From Entamoeba invadens IP1 (lineage: Eukaryota > Evosea > Mastigamoebida > Endamoebidae), in the NCBI RefSeq assembly GCF_000330505.1, contig NW_004440445.1:103424-167423 (forward strand): 64,000 bases of DNA. The letters are read 5' to 3'. The translations under genes and the position numbers were made by a program. The stretch's first letter is position 1. The number at the start of each line of letters is the position of its first letter. Positions 21,914 to 31,931 of the stretch are shown here, piece after piece. The notes beneath the pieces were generated by a model. It saw nothing but the letters and a program-made list of their open reading frames with translations. It was not told where the DNA came from and did no database searches.

Positions 21914-22722
21914 TTAAAAAGAAACCAAGTTAAAGTAGTTGTATACTTCTCCGATAGATGGTCGCATTTCGCAGTCGTCGCATGTCATTTTGAGGAGAAA
22001 TCCTTTGTGTTGTATGTTTTCATTCAAAAGTAAATCCTGTAAGTCGAAATTGTACCCAGACGTGAATAATTCAAGGATTGTGTATCCAAGACAACAGATG
22101 TCAGACCCATAACACATTCCTCTCAGTGTTTTTGATTCGGGAAGGTATCTTCGTGTGCAGCAAAAGCTTTTGAAGTGTTTATTCTTCACAAGTGTGCGTG
22201 CAAGCTCAAAGTCGATGATCTTAGCAATCCCATTCACAACAACAACATTGTCGGGCTTGATGTCCATGTGAACAATTCCTTGCTCATGAAGAAACATGAT
22301 TCCACAGAGATATCTTGGACGTATTTCTTCCCTTCCACAATACAACGGAGTGGTGTGCCACATTCCATTGCTATCCCATAGTTTGCTTCTGCAACAAGAT
22401 TGTTACTAGAGTAGTGGTTTGTATCATACACACCAAGGATATCAATGATATTCCCGTGCTTATATTTCCAAATGCGATTCAGAAATGCCTTTCGTTCCTC
22501 GCAAATACAGACAAATTTTAAATATATTTCCTTCGTTTCATGTCTCGCTTTCAGAAAGATTTTGTTTATGCTTTCCTTGATCCATATGACGATTTTTGGT
22601 TCGAACGAATTGTTTTCTGACACAAACACAATTGGGGATTTAATAGTCATTTTGTTTTTATTGATTGTGATTACGGTGTAGTTCTTGTCGATGATAACTG
22701 TTGGCACTGGGGTGTATTCCAT
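21914..22722 (-). pseudogene. Protein kinase of the element, frameshifted
   Basis: ATG at 22,722. The N-lobe shows a YLKF lysine and a glutamate-bearing helix C region followed by HGNIIDILGVYD. The C-lobe is in a different frame (from about 22,345 down to 21,914): FLHEQGIVHMDIKPDNVVVVNG is the catalytic loop and KIIDFELA the metal-binding motif, with HMD for HRD and DFE for DFG. The phase changes between about 22,300 and 22,350. Without the shift the enzyme would be about 269 residues, at the small end for Ser/Thr kinases. It may be a lesion or a sequence error. Confidence 0.8.
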
Positions 22723-23046
22723 TCTGGGATAATTCTAAGTGACAACAACTGTATCTGATTTTATGATCGAGAAAAATAACTCCTGTGTGAAAATTGGATT
22801 CTCAATTCGATGTAACTGTGGTAAATGAAACTATAACAAATAGTAAGAAAAAAAGAGGGAATTATTAGAACAATTCTACTTAATACAATTACCTATTATT
22901 TTTATTCGTGTTAAATTACTAGTATATCGAACTATTAGTATACTATAATTACAAGAAATTACAAATGATTGTTTAAAACAAAAATTAAAATTGGAAAATT
23001 GTTTAAATCCAAGCTTCGTAGGTTGTCCCGTCTTGATTTTGGAACG
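22723..23046. other. Short non-coding spacer with a degenerate repeat
   Basis: It contains a diverged copy (22,728-22,850) of the roughly 120-bp repeat seen in the control regions, directly upstream of the kinase gene, then AT-rich DNA. It may be the kinase promoter. Confidence 0.4.
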
Positions 23047-23310
23047 TCACCAGTTCCATTCCAGGATGATCGTCTTGATCTTGATACTCAACTGTTGGTC
23101 GTTAGATTTATATGAGAATTCATCCGGATTAAAATTATCATTATCATTATCATCATATAATTCTTTTCTAGCAAACATATCATAGTAGAGAACAAAGTCT
23201 TCATCATCAAGGAGATGATGCTCTTTCCTGCCTTCTTCTCTGCTGCTTGGTTCTCTGTTGATGCTATGGCTGCTGCTTTCTCCTTTGCTGCTGCTGATAC
23301 TGCTGCTCAT
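23047..23310 (-). CDS. Ser-rich orphan protein with a Rep-like leader, 87 aa
   Basis: ATG at 23,310. The upstream DNA is the same leader that precedes both Rep genes. The first 30 residues (MSSSISSSKGESSS, then REPSSREEGRKEHH) resemble the Ser/Arg-rich Rep head (SRGRSNSREPRS). After that the protein is acidic and unrelated to Rep. It may be a truncated Rep derivative or a separate gene that captured the Rep promoter. Confidence 0.5.
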   Translation of the reverse strand: MSSSISSSKGESSSHSINREPSSREEGRKEHHLLDDEDFVLYYDMFARKELYDDNDNDNFNPDEFSYKSNDQQLSIKIKTIILEWNW

Positions 23311-23759
23311 TGTCAACTGAGATACGAGATTTGAATAAGTAGTACTCGAACTGCGAATGTTATTGTATTTGAGATCATAACTCCAGTGTGATGATTGTGA
23401 TACAGAATCATTCTAGTAGTTTATAGTAAAATAACAATACTTATAGTGGATTAGAATTATTCCATGAGAATAACAAGTTTTTGATTGGCTGTTTTGGATG
23501 AATAAGTGTTATGAGACGATACGAATTGAGTCATTCTAGTACTTTGTAGTAAATGAACTATACTTGTTCCACTTGTGGATAATTCCAAGAGACAAGAACT
23601 GTATCTGATTTGCTGATCTTAGAAAGATAACTCCAGTGTGATGATTGGATTCCTCAACTTTATGCAACTATTGTAAAAGAAACCATAACAAATAGTAAGA
23701 CAAAAAGAGAGAATAAAATGCCAAAAATAACTTCAAAAAGGGGCAAACCCAATAAAATG

Positions 23760-24627
23760 TCCGTTAGGGGAAATAAGAGTCAATTTGAGTCCTTCAAATC
23801 GGGAAATTAGCATTTTTTGTAACTTTCAGACAACTCCGTTAAGTCCGTTAAAGGGAAGTTAGGATGATTTATAGGACTTTTCCCGGAAATTACCAAATTA
23901 TACTATACTTTAGAGAGAATTATTAAAACAATTCTACTCAATACTATTTTATTTTATTTTATTTTAATTGAACTACTAGTATACTTTACTCTACCAATAC
24001 TATACTATACAATACTATACAATACTATACAATACTATACAATATAGTACAATACTATACAATATAGTACAATACTATACAATTAAGTACAATACTATAC
24101 AATATAGTAAAATGAAATAGTACCAAAAATATTGATATTCAATGAAAAATCGGGAAAACAACCAAATAATAGGATGATTTCCTACTAACGGAGTAAACGG
24201 AAAAGAGAAAATATGCTAATAACCCGATAAATGGACTACAAATGGTCTGATATAGCAATAACGGAGTGTTTTCAGCTTTTGAGCAATTTGGGGCTATTAA
24301 TAGGCATGGATTTGGCAATATTGAAGAAATTGTCCGTTTGAGAAAAAAGAGGCGAGAATCAACGGAAGAAGTGGGAAATTAGGACTATAATTCTTTTCAG
24401 CTTAATCCGTTAAGTCCGTTAAAGGGAAAATGACCTATTATTAAGAAACAATCCCAAACAATTCCATGGAATGGCTATTCAATAGATAAGTATTGTTAAA
24501 AAACAGGAAATGAACCCAATTTTACGAGTAAATCCTACTAACGGAGCTAACGGATATTTCGGAAAACACAAATTATGCTAATAACCCGAATATTGAGGAT
24601 GGAAAATACCATTATTCAATTAACGGA
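23760..24627. repeat. Iteron-like cluster, ten TCCGTTA/TAACGGA copies
   Basis: Copies start at 23,760, 23,835, 23,844, 24,406 and 24,415 (TCCGTTA) and at 24,186, 24,259, 24,539, 24,548 and 24,621 (TAACGGA). The pairs at 23,835, 24,406 and 24,539 each have a 9-bp period. In DNA this AT-rich, ten copies of a GC-containing 7-mer in 870 bp is far from random expectation. Confidence 0.75.
23997..24120. repeat. Microsatellite, AATACTATAC units
   Basis: About a dozen imperfect tandem units of the 10-mer AATACTATAC, some as AATATAGTAC, between the iteron-like motifs. The variant unit is partly self-complementary. Confidence 0.8.
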
Positions 24628-25082
24628 GGATTTCTTGCAAAAACCCAATTTGAGTGTTATAAATAGACCCGATGAGTGAATAGTAATGAATAGTAATGAT
24701 CCGTTCCAATTCAAAAGGATGAACAATCAGTCATAAACCAAAATGGGGATATAATCCACCGATTGATCATAACAAAATGGGATTTGTTCCTAATCAACAC
24801 CCACTTCTTGAATTTCCTGTATCAATCCCTTCATTTTTCAAAAAACAAACAACAAAACGAATAACAAAATACTCGATATAGTACATTTTTCAGTAGTATC
24901 CCCACGGCACAAACCTAACACTTCTTGTGGACACTTTCACGGACAAATACCAATCGGGATATTTATAGGCGCATCCAAAATGGAACAGCAAACAATTCAT
25001 GAAGTATAAAGTACTATATTTTCCAGGTTGAAAGAAGTGAACGTAGCAACTTAAACAATCCCACAATCTCGAAAATGGGTCG

Positions 25083-25463
25083 ATGTCAAAGCAGCTCAGT
25101 CGCAACAACGAAAGATCAAGCGAAAACACAAGCGAAAGCAATTCAATCACTGTCGACAGTGATGAATGGGAAGAAGTCCCAGTCAAGAAAGACAACAAGT
25201 CAGACTCGGAATCGGAATCGGAATCATTCATTGCAACTCAGTTGACGTACAGCCAACAGGAAAGAAAAGACGAGAAGAAGAAACACAACAAGGAAATTAC
25301 AGAGAAAAAGCCAAAATATGACAATGAAAACGAAACAATCGTTCTCCTACGAAGAAGAAGACTAGTTATCCTCAAAAGTGTTGAACAACTGGCAAAATCA
25401 CTCAAGTCTGTTAGAAATGATATCACCAGTTTCTCCGAACTGTTGGATTCCATCAATCTTTAA
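25083..25463 (+). CDS. Acidic Ser/Glu-rich orphan protein, 126 aa, copy 2
   Basis: Paralogue of 21,428-21,802, near-identical through the SDSESESES tract. It diverges after residue 75 (KKPKYDNENETIVLL against KKPRNENETNILM), then converges again in the C-terminal helix. The upstream 150 bp is also shared. A tandem duplication with the control region explains both copies. Confidence 0.65.
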   Translation: MSKQLSRNNERSSENTSESNSITVDSDEWEEVPVKKDNKSDSESESESFIATQLTYSQQERKDEKKKHNKEITEKKPKYDNENETIVLLRRRRLVILKSVEQLAKSLKSVRNDITSFSELLDSINL

Positions 25464-25645
25464 GTCATACCAATTCTTACTTTTATTTTTCTGTATTTAT
25501 TTTATTGTACCAAAATTCAAAATCAAAGTTTTTGATTCACTACCTTTGTATCCGCATCCAAGCGCTTACCATTAAACCTGTTCATTTCAATTTAATCGTT
25601 GTATTTATAGGGTTTTGTGCGATTAAGATCCAACTCATAAATCAA

Positions 25646-26164
25646 ATGGATACACATCGAATTGAGATATTAAGACGATCTCGAAAGGAAACAAAGGAAT
25701 GGTACGATTACCAGCAGTCGTATTTAATTTGTACATTGATTAAAGAAGGCCATGAAGTGACAGTGCGAAGATATAGGTATAAGATCGAAGATCGGAGCAT
25801 CACATTACACGTTCTAAAGATTGACAACAATGAAGTTAAAGAAATCAAGCCAGAATATACGGACAACAAAAATGAAAAACGGGCTAAAAACCAAGAAGAA
25901 TACATCAGAGGAATGGATACCATGTGCGAAATCTTAGTAAAAGACGGGTACACGTTCACAACAAAACAGAGTGTGCATGGGAAAAAACAAAGAATCACTA
26001 GCATCACTTGCAATGGTAACATCATATCTCAGGAAACGATCTTTGAAGAAGGAAAGAAGTTCAATGAATTTTGCAAAACTTTGAAATGCATGGAAGTTGT
26101 GTTAAATAATTTACTGATTAACAATTATTCAATTCACTTCACAATTAAAACAAAAAATAGATGA
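25646..26164 (+). CDS. Orphan protein, 172 aa
   Basis: First usable ATG at 25,646 (MDTHRIEILRRSRKETK). Rich in Lys, Arg and Glu with mixed helix and strand character. It contains two similar hydrophobic-polar blocks, YLICTLIKEGHEVTV and CEILVKDGYTFTTKQ, perhaps an internal duplication. It heads four co-oriented genes. Function unknown. Confidence 0.65.
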   Translation: MDTHRIEILRRSRKETKEWYDYQQSYLICTLIKEGHEVTVRRYRYKIEDRSITLHVLKIDNNEVKEIKPEYTDNKNEKRAKNQEEYIRGMDTMCEILVKDGYTFTTKQSVHGKKQRITSITCNGNIISQETIFEEGKKFNEFCKTLKCMEVVLNNLLINNYSIHFTIKTKNR

Positions 26165-26267
26165 CATTTTTATCAAAGGAAACAAACAGAAATTTATATG
26201 AAGAATATTTCTACGTATTCCATTTTAGTTTTTTTAATAAAAAGTGGGATGTAATCTTATAAAACAG

Positions 26268-27184
26268 ATGTTGAATTTCAATGGATCATCAAACAACCAA
26301 GTCCAGCTCATTAGATATTACCGAAACATAATGCTAAACAACAGTGACTCATATTGGCAAATCAATCCAAAGAAAAACGGGATTTCAACGATAGAAACCA
26401 AGAAGAGGGTGTTCAAGGTCTTTAGAACGAGTGAAGAAATCCATTTCATAGATTATTTCGAGAAAATCCCACAAAGAGTTACAGGAAATTCATTTGTCAT
26501 GCATGGGCTAGAAATCATCACAGGAGCAATCAAACAAAACAAATCATACGTAGAAATGAATCAAGAACTAGAATTGTTGTTGGGCACTTTGTATGAAAAG
26601 TACAAAGAAATCAAACGTCAACACGACGAAAAAATGATTTACACGAAACAAATGGAAGAGGATGTCAACGAAATTGTTCTTGCAATGATTCAAATCACAT
26701 TCCCCGTATATCTTCTTACAAAGCTCGATATCCCATTTCAAATGAAGAGGAATCTAGAAACATTCTTATCATTCAGTGGTCATCAAATCAGCGTCTTCTC
26801 AGACATGATTGACTGGTCAATTATTTATCAAATGAACTGGTTCAAAACACCAATCAATATCAGACTCTTTAACGACTCGTTCAATGGGAAGAAGCAAATC
26901 ATCTTAAGAGAAGGGGAATATATTGTCCACAAAGAATACTTTAATCCAAGCGTAAGCGTGCCAACACTTGTATANNNNNNNNNNNNNNNNNNNNNNNNNN
27001 NNNNNNNNNNNNNNNNNNNNNNNNNNNNNNNNNNNNNNNNNNNNNNNNNNNNNNNNNNNNNNNNNNNNNNNNNNCCCAAACGAGTATGTTCCTGCAAGGA
27101 GTTGCTATGCTGGGGACTGAACTCGAAAAGAAAACAGGGATTGACTTAAAGAAATGGTTCAAAGATTTTCTTGATTGTAAATGA
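26268..27184 (+). CDS. Orphan protein interrupted by an assembly gap
   Basis: ATG at 26,268 (MLNFNGSSNNQ). About 235 residues are readable before the N run (26,976-27,074). After the gap the coding-like frame reads MFLQGVAMLGTELEKKTG, then a charged helix, ending at TGA 27,182-27,184; this is not the phase obtained by counting Ns as written, so the gap length is nominal. The next gene starts at ATG 27,181, overlapping the stop. The protein looks helical. Function unknown. Confidence 0.6.
26976..27074. other. Assembly gap (about 100 N)
   Basis: An unbroken run of N, about 99 bases. Its round size suggests a scaffold placeholder rather than a measured length. Confidence 0.98.
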
Positions 27185-27777
27185 ATTATCTTTTATTTCA
27201 TTTGATGAAGCCGTCGAAAAGAAAGCATCTTGTCCAAACAAAAATCACTACATATTTGAATTTTGGAGTAAAAGAAAGCGAAATAGAAAAATATTGGATG
27301 GTTTACATTGAATCGAAGAACGAGTGCAAAAAAATAAACGCCGATTTAAAATATGAAGCGATGACCTTTTTAAAAATATTAGAAATTTCGGCGTCGAATA
27401 GGAGTATCACCTACAACATGTTTTTGAGAGCAGAAGAAATCCTATTGGATTACAACTTCAAGAGAAAGAAGGATCACGTTTTAACTCTGTACGATACGGC
27501 AAAAAAAGCAAACTATATTGTTAAAGGAATGAAAAATTTCATTACAAGAGAAATCAATTCTTTCCAGAATATAAAACAGAACATTGAAACATGCATTGAA
27601 CTGTTCGACGAAATAGGAGCTCGAATTGGTGGAGAGAACAAAATCGAACATCTAGTGAAAACAGGCAAGTACGATGAAATTGTCAACGTGTTTGATGTGT
27701 ATTTTAACACGGTTGATACTGCGTACATACTTTGGAAAGAAAAACGTGAAAAGAAGGATGTCATAATAATCCAATAG
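27181..27777 (+). CDS. Orphan helical protein, 198 aa
   Basis: ATG 27,181 overlaps the preceding stop; MKPSKRKH at 27,205 is an alternative start. Lys/Glu-rich, predicted all-helical, without motifs. It resembles in size and composition the proteins at 27,818 and 33,251, so these may be distant paralogues. No signal peptide. Confidence 0.65.
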   Translation: MNYLLFHLMKPSKRKHLVQTKITTYLNFGVKESEIEKYWMVYIESKNECKKINADLKYEAMTFLKILEISASNRSITYNMFLRAEEILLDYNFKRKKDHVLTLYDTAKKANYIVKGMKNFITREINSFQNIKQNIETCIELFDEIGARIGGENKIEHLVKTGKYDEIVNVFDVYFNTVDTAYILWKEKREKKDVIIIQ

Positions 27778-27817
27778 TTTTTTTCCATTTTTATCGAGAA
27801 CTCGAACTAGTTTTCCA

Positions 27818-28408
27818 ATGGCACTTTCCTCGGATTTCAGCAACTATGACAATTACTACGAAGCATTCTTTGAAACATACGATAAGTTCATTGAACGAAA
27901 TGAAAATAATTATCACCTTCAACTGATTACAATTGAAGAAACCTTTAATGTATTTAGTATCATAGATTTAGAGAAGGAGTACATTAAAAATATGATTATA
28001 GAAATAGGAAAAACCCTTGGAACAGAAATGTATGGATTACACTACTTTATGTTTACAAGTATCATCAAGAATATATGCAAATTTTTCTGGAATGTCTCAC
28101 TGATTAAAATGATTGTTTCGAATAATGATTACATTTCAGAATCATACGAATACAAAGAACTTGCGAAAGACTTCGAATTTATATGGGATGTAATGTCAAA
28201 TCTTTGTTCCAAATACGACAATAAAACTAATTTTAAAACCACCCAAGAAGACTATGAAATCGCGTGTGAAATGTTCTTCAAGCTGTCTCAATACACTACA
28301 ACGCTTCTGGATATATACAAAAGAAAGACAAAGGAACACATTGCAAGAAATACAATAATCATACGTGACGAATCCCCGAACGAAACACACATAATTGGAA
28401 AGAATTAA
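27818..28408 (+). CDS. Orphan helical protein, 196 aa
   Basis: Clear ATG at 27,818 after a T-rich leader. Predicted all-helical with many aromatic residues (NYDNYYEAFFETYDKF at the start). It converges on the minus-strand gene at 28,430. No recognised family. Confidence 0.65.
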   Translation: MALSSDFSNYDNYYEAFFETYDKFIERNENNYHLQLITIEETFNVFSIIDLEKEYIKNMIIEIGKTLGTEMYGLHYFMFTSIIKNICKFFWNVSLIKMIVSNNDYISESYEYKELAKDFEFIWDVMSNLCSKYDNKTNFKTTQEDYEIACEMFFKLSQYTTTLLDIYKRKTKEHIARNTIIIRDESPNETHIIGKN

Positions 28409-28429
28409 TTTAATTTAATTCAATTTAAT

Positions 28430-29209
28430 TTAATTTACCGTTTCTGAAAAGAGAGCAACCTCGATAGTGATTTTCATCTCGTAGTTTCTTACCCCAGAAA
28501 AGCTTCCTGCAACGACGTAATATGTAGGGTACTTAATCGACTCAATTTGATTCATCAAAGATGTATTGATCAGATGACTTGTATTTGTAGATACTTTCCC
28601 ATTGTTTTCCGTGATTGTTGGTTCCGGATTGTAGCTTTTTATAAGAGCGCACCCAGAAACCCCGATATCTTGGTTGTTAGACGCGTCATCGATATAATAC
28701 TGTATGTCTTGGCTTTCGCAGACGGTCGGGTCAAGCTGCCTGAGTGAGAGGTTTAGTGCAACGGAAATGTCCGGGTTCTTGAGCTCTGCTTCGATCTTCT
28801 TCACGTAGAATGCTTTTGCTCTTGTCTCCTCAAGTGCTCTCATGAAGTCGTCCAAAACCATGATATCTGTTTCGTGGTAGATCACGTTTGCATCGTTATT
28901 TTCTCTCATGACGTATTTCTTTCCTTTTCTTAGTGTTCTCAAAAATCGACATGCCTGTTCCCCCGTTCCTGTTATTTTCCCGTTATCGGTGACTGAGATT
29001 GTCTTTTCCGTCAGAACACAGTGGGTGTTACTTGTAATGATGTCGAGAATGTTTTGCTCGATCTTTTTGTGTGCTATCTCACTCACCATTTCATTCTCAC
29101 TTGACTTGTCTCCTGATCTTGCCTTCTTCTTTAGAATCTCTATCTTCTTATCAATCGCTTCTATCTTGTCTATTTGACTCAAAAATGTTCCACTGTTTAC
29201 CTTTGCCAT
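28430..29209 (-). CDS. Orphan protein, 259 aa
   Basis: ATG at 29,209. The N-terminal 55 residues form a Lys/Glu coiled-coil-like helix; the rest is beta-rich with SVTDNGKITGTGEQ and a Thr/Ser-rich C-terminal region. Size and beta content would suit a structural protein of the element, but that is only a guess from composition and position. Confidence 0.6.
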   Translation of the reverse strand: MAKVNSGTFLSQIDKIEAIDKKIEILKKKARSGDKSSENEMVSEIAHKKIEQNILDIITSNTHCVLTEKTISVTDNGKITGTGEQACRFLRTLRKGKKYVMRENNDANVIYHETDIMVLDDFMRALEETRAKAFYVKKIEAELKNPDISVALNLSLRQLDPTVCESQDIQYYIDDASNNQDIGVSGCALIKSYNPEPTITENNGKVSTNTSHLINTSLMNQIESIKYPTYYVVAGSFSGVRNYEMKITIEVALFSETVN

Positions 29210-29244
29210 CCGATTATAAAGTTCAAAAAGTATTTAATTATTGT

Positions 29245-30267
29245 TTACCAGAACCCTCTTCTTCTTGGCGGTTGTGCTATTTTTGGTTCTTGTGACTCTG
29301 CAACTTTCTCGTTTGCTTCTTCCTTTTGCGGGGGTTCAATCGTTTCTTCCTTCTGTGGTACCTGTTTCTCCTGTTCCTTTTCCGCTTCGTTGTTTGAACA
29401 AACCTGTTTCTGTTCCTCTTTTGTACATGTTCCTCCCGGTGGTGTTGGTGTCTGTACCACCTCAATCCATGGTCCTTCTGGAAGAGTAATTCCGGTACCG
29501 TCGTCCCTGAATTTCAAGTGAATTCCATTTTCTTCACTTATTATGACCCAAGTGTCGTCATCGTATAAAACATCGTTTGTTTGTGATACTAGTAGTTTAC
29601 CTCCATCCTCGCATCTTCTTGATATCACAAATGGGTTTCCGATTTGATTAGAGAGAATAATGGAAGCTTTATCTTTTTCAATATTTAGTCCAAGATAATA
29701 ATCTTTTTTTTCTGTTTTAAAAATATACTTTGTATAAATACCGCAATTGAAATCAGCACCAAATGGACAAACATTAACATTGTACATCGGATTTATATTC
29801 ACATCTCTTTTATAAATTAAAGCAGAATTAATGACTTTCATTTGAGTATACTGGTTTCTTTCCCATCCCGGAATAAATTCGTCGTACCTGGATCCAAACT
29901 TGTCCGAGTGAATTTTCCCTCCAAATTTGAGCATATTACTATTATTATCTAATATTTTTTGAAAGTCTATTTCTTCTTCTTCTTTTTCATTAAATGAATA
30001 GTTTGGTTTCCCAACAATATTGAAATCTGTTCCACTTCCAACCATGAACATGCTTTCAAATTCGGCATAAATATATCGTTTGTCTTCATATTTATAAATG
30101 AAATAAACTCCAATTGGATCTTCACCGTCACTATTTTTGATTGTAGAAAGTATACAGTCTTTCTTATAATATTTTTTGTAGCAAAGACTTATATAATTAA
30201 TAACATCATAATAATAAATAAGAGAATCAGAATTTAATAAATCTAACCCGTTCAAAACACAGATCAT
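29245..30267 (-). CDS. Orphan beta-rich protein with Pro/Glu tail, 340 aa
   Basis: First ATG at 30,267 (MICVLNGLDLL). A moderately hydrophobic start may be a weak signal or anchor. The middle is rich in Tyr, Asp and Cys. From about residue 275 comes a low-complexity tail of Pro, Glu, Gln and Lys ending PPRRRGFW. It is followed 36 bp later by the 259-aa gene on the same strand. Possibly exposed or structural; unproven. Confidence 0.6.
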   Translation of the reverse strand: MICVLNGLDLLNSDSLIYYYDVINYISLCYKKYYKKDCILSTIKNSDGEDPIGVYFIYKYEDKRYIYAEFESMFMVGSGTDFNIVGKPNYSFNEKEEEEIDFQKILDNNSNMLKFGGKIHSDKFGSRYDEFIPGWERNQYTQMKVINSALIYKRDVNINPMYNVNVCPFGADFNCGIYTKYIFKTEKKDYYLGLNIEKDKASIILSNQIGNPFVISRRCEDGGKLLVSQTNDVLYDDDTWVIISEENGIHLKFRDDGTGITLPEGPWIEVVQTPTPPGGTCTKEEQKQVCSNNEAEKEQEKQVPQKEETIEPPQKEEANEKVAESQEPKIAQPPRRRGFW

Positions 30268-30323
30268 TGTTATGATTAAGTAGATCAATTGTTATTTTTT
30301 GCAAAAAGCATAATGTGTAAAGA

Positions 30324-31561
30324 TTATTCTATTACGGAACTATCATTTTTATCGTTTCCGTCTTCTTCTTCTTCGGACATCCACGTTCTGTCATCGTCGT
30401 ATCTGTCCATCATTTCGGTTCCGGAGAGTTTTTCCATCTTGTGCTCGAGGTTCTTCTGGTTGAACTCCGTTTCAAGATTTGAATACCTTTCATGTGGATT
30501 AGGAATATCAAATGTTTCTGGGAATGGGATGTATCGCAGTTGTTTGTTCATGGTGTTCCATTTCTGTTGGATAGATTCGATCATATTGTTTCCGTTGTAG
30601 AGTGATTCGAAGTTGCAGTCCTTGATGTAGTTTTCGATGTAATATGCGTCTGTTTCCGTTCCTGTGTACAGGAGTTGTTTGTCTTCAATCACACTGTCAC
30701 CCGTTTGTTTTGGAAAGACCGTGAAGTTTTCCTGGATGAAGGACCATATTTTCTTGTATCTGATCCGAAAGATGTCGTACGTGTTTGCGTTCATGAGGAA
30801 GATTGGAATCAGTGGGAAGATGTAACTATACCCATACTTCACGTTAGTAGTAGCTACTCCTCTGTTGACAGTGCCTTTAGTGTTTCCGAGTCTACGTCTG
30901 CCCAGTTGATATCATCTAGGATTCGAAATAGTTTGTACTGTTCCCCGCCAACATCATTGAAACTAAGGAGGTTCTTGTGGATTACTCGATACTTTTCTGG
31001 AACAAGCATTCTGTCGAAGAAGAACGTTTTTCCCGTCTTTGACGCCCCAACATAGATGAATCCCTTGTATCTATCTGAACGTGTTTCAAAGGTGTCTTCA
31101 AGATACGTGTTAAAAGCTTCGAAGAACGGATGTGACAAGTTTTGTCCATACCTTTTAATTACTGTTGTTGGGAGGTGCCTTTGCATCCACTGGACTCTCT
31201 TCTTTTCATGAAGGATTCGGATGCTGTTGATCATTGGCGTAAGAATGTACTTCAAAATCCGCTTTTCAAAGACATCTTCATCTTCTGTGTTTATTGTTGC
31301 AACAATGTCACGGACTTCATAATCGTATATTTGGAACCCACGTATAAAGTGGACTTCTGAAAGTATTGTTTTCTTTACAAGAACGTCATATTGGATGTTT
31401 TGGTGCGTTATCAAGACAAATGTTTCTTTAGGAGTTGGTTTCTTACCATAGCTTATGAAGTATGATTTCCCTTCAAATTCCCACGAGATACAATTCTCGA
31501 TTTCGATGCTTTCAAAAAGATGTTTTGCATCAAGTGTTTGACTCACTCCAGAGGACCACAT
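30324..31561 (-). pseudogene. Third superfamily-3 helicase, frameshifted
   Basis: ATG at 31,561. In the first frame Walker A is GASKTGKT (residues 172-179) and Walker B is FRILDDI (Asp 216-217); it stops at 30,854 just after LKALSTEE. The next frame continues with VKYGYSYIFPLIPIFLMN, where PIFLMN is SF3 motif C, and runs to 30,324 with an acidic tail. The phase change falls between motifs B and C. The protein is not a close copy of the arm Reps, so the element had two kinds of SF3 helicase. The lesion may be decay or an error. Confidence 0.75.
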
Positions 31562-31614
31562 TTTGAATCAGTTCAATCTAAAATTCAATGCACTATCTAT
31601 GATCTTGTTGATCA

Positions 31615-31893
31615 ATGAGCATTTCACAACAAGAGTACTCTTCTTTTGAAAATACTATGAATTACTATCTGGAATGGTCAAAATACTTACTTCTCCCAAA
31701 TTATGCTTGGGAGGATATAAATGGAATCCTCGATAAGTTTGGCACTTGTACTAAGGAAGATATTCTCTTGGAAATCAAAATTAATCGGATTAAATACAGT
31801 AACATTGTTCCTTGTCTTTTCCTGCTTGATCTGATCGAACACATGGCATTTGTATATCATGATAAGGAAATAGTAATACACGGGGAAAAATAA
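31615..31893 (+). CDS. Orphan protein, 92 aa
   Basis: ATG at 31,615, 53 bp from the divergent helicase start, suggesting a shared promoter. Aromatic-rich and predicted helical. No family recognised. Confidence 0.55.
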   Translation: MSISQQEYSSFENTMNYYLEWSKYLLLPNYAWEDINGILDKFGTCTKEDILLEIKINRIKYSNIVPCLFLLDLIEHMAFVYHDKEIVIHGEK

Positions 31894-31931
31894 ATTTGTT
31901 TTGTATATTTTTTGGCAAAACTAAAAAAACA

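Larger units (their letters stand above)
23311..25082. promoter_or_regulatory. Divergent control region B with iteron-like motifs
   Basis: It has the same ends and almost the same length as regions A and C but a different core. The core holds ten TCCGTTA/TAACGGA motifs between 23,760 and 24,627, three of them as pairs spaced 9 bp apart, plus an AATACTATAC microsatellite (about 23,997-24,120). CCAGTGTGATGATTG repeats occur near 23,380 and 23,632, and the TATA-like box at 24,960-24,967. Repeated short motifs beside a Rep-type helicase system resemble Rep-binding iterons; this is inference. Confidence 0.6.

Noticed and set aside
23997..24120. CRISPR-like array
   Set aside because: Tandem 10-mers without spacers; a microsatellite in eukaryotic DNA.
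29071..29521. Plus-strand open frames opposite the 340-aa and 259-aa genes
   Set aside because: Low-complexity shadows of the Pro/Glu-rich tail on the other strand.
30810..30845. A 32-nt GT-AG intron containing TACTAAC that would rejoin the two frames of the third helicase
   Set aside because: Far shorter than Entamoeba introns, lacks GTTTGT, and would remove residues that align well before motif C; a frameshift explains the data better.
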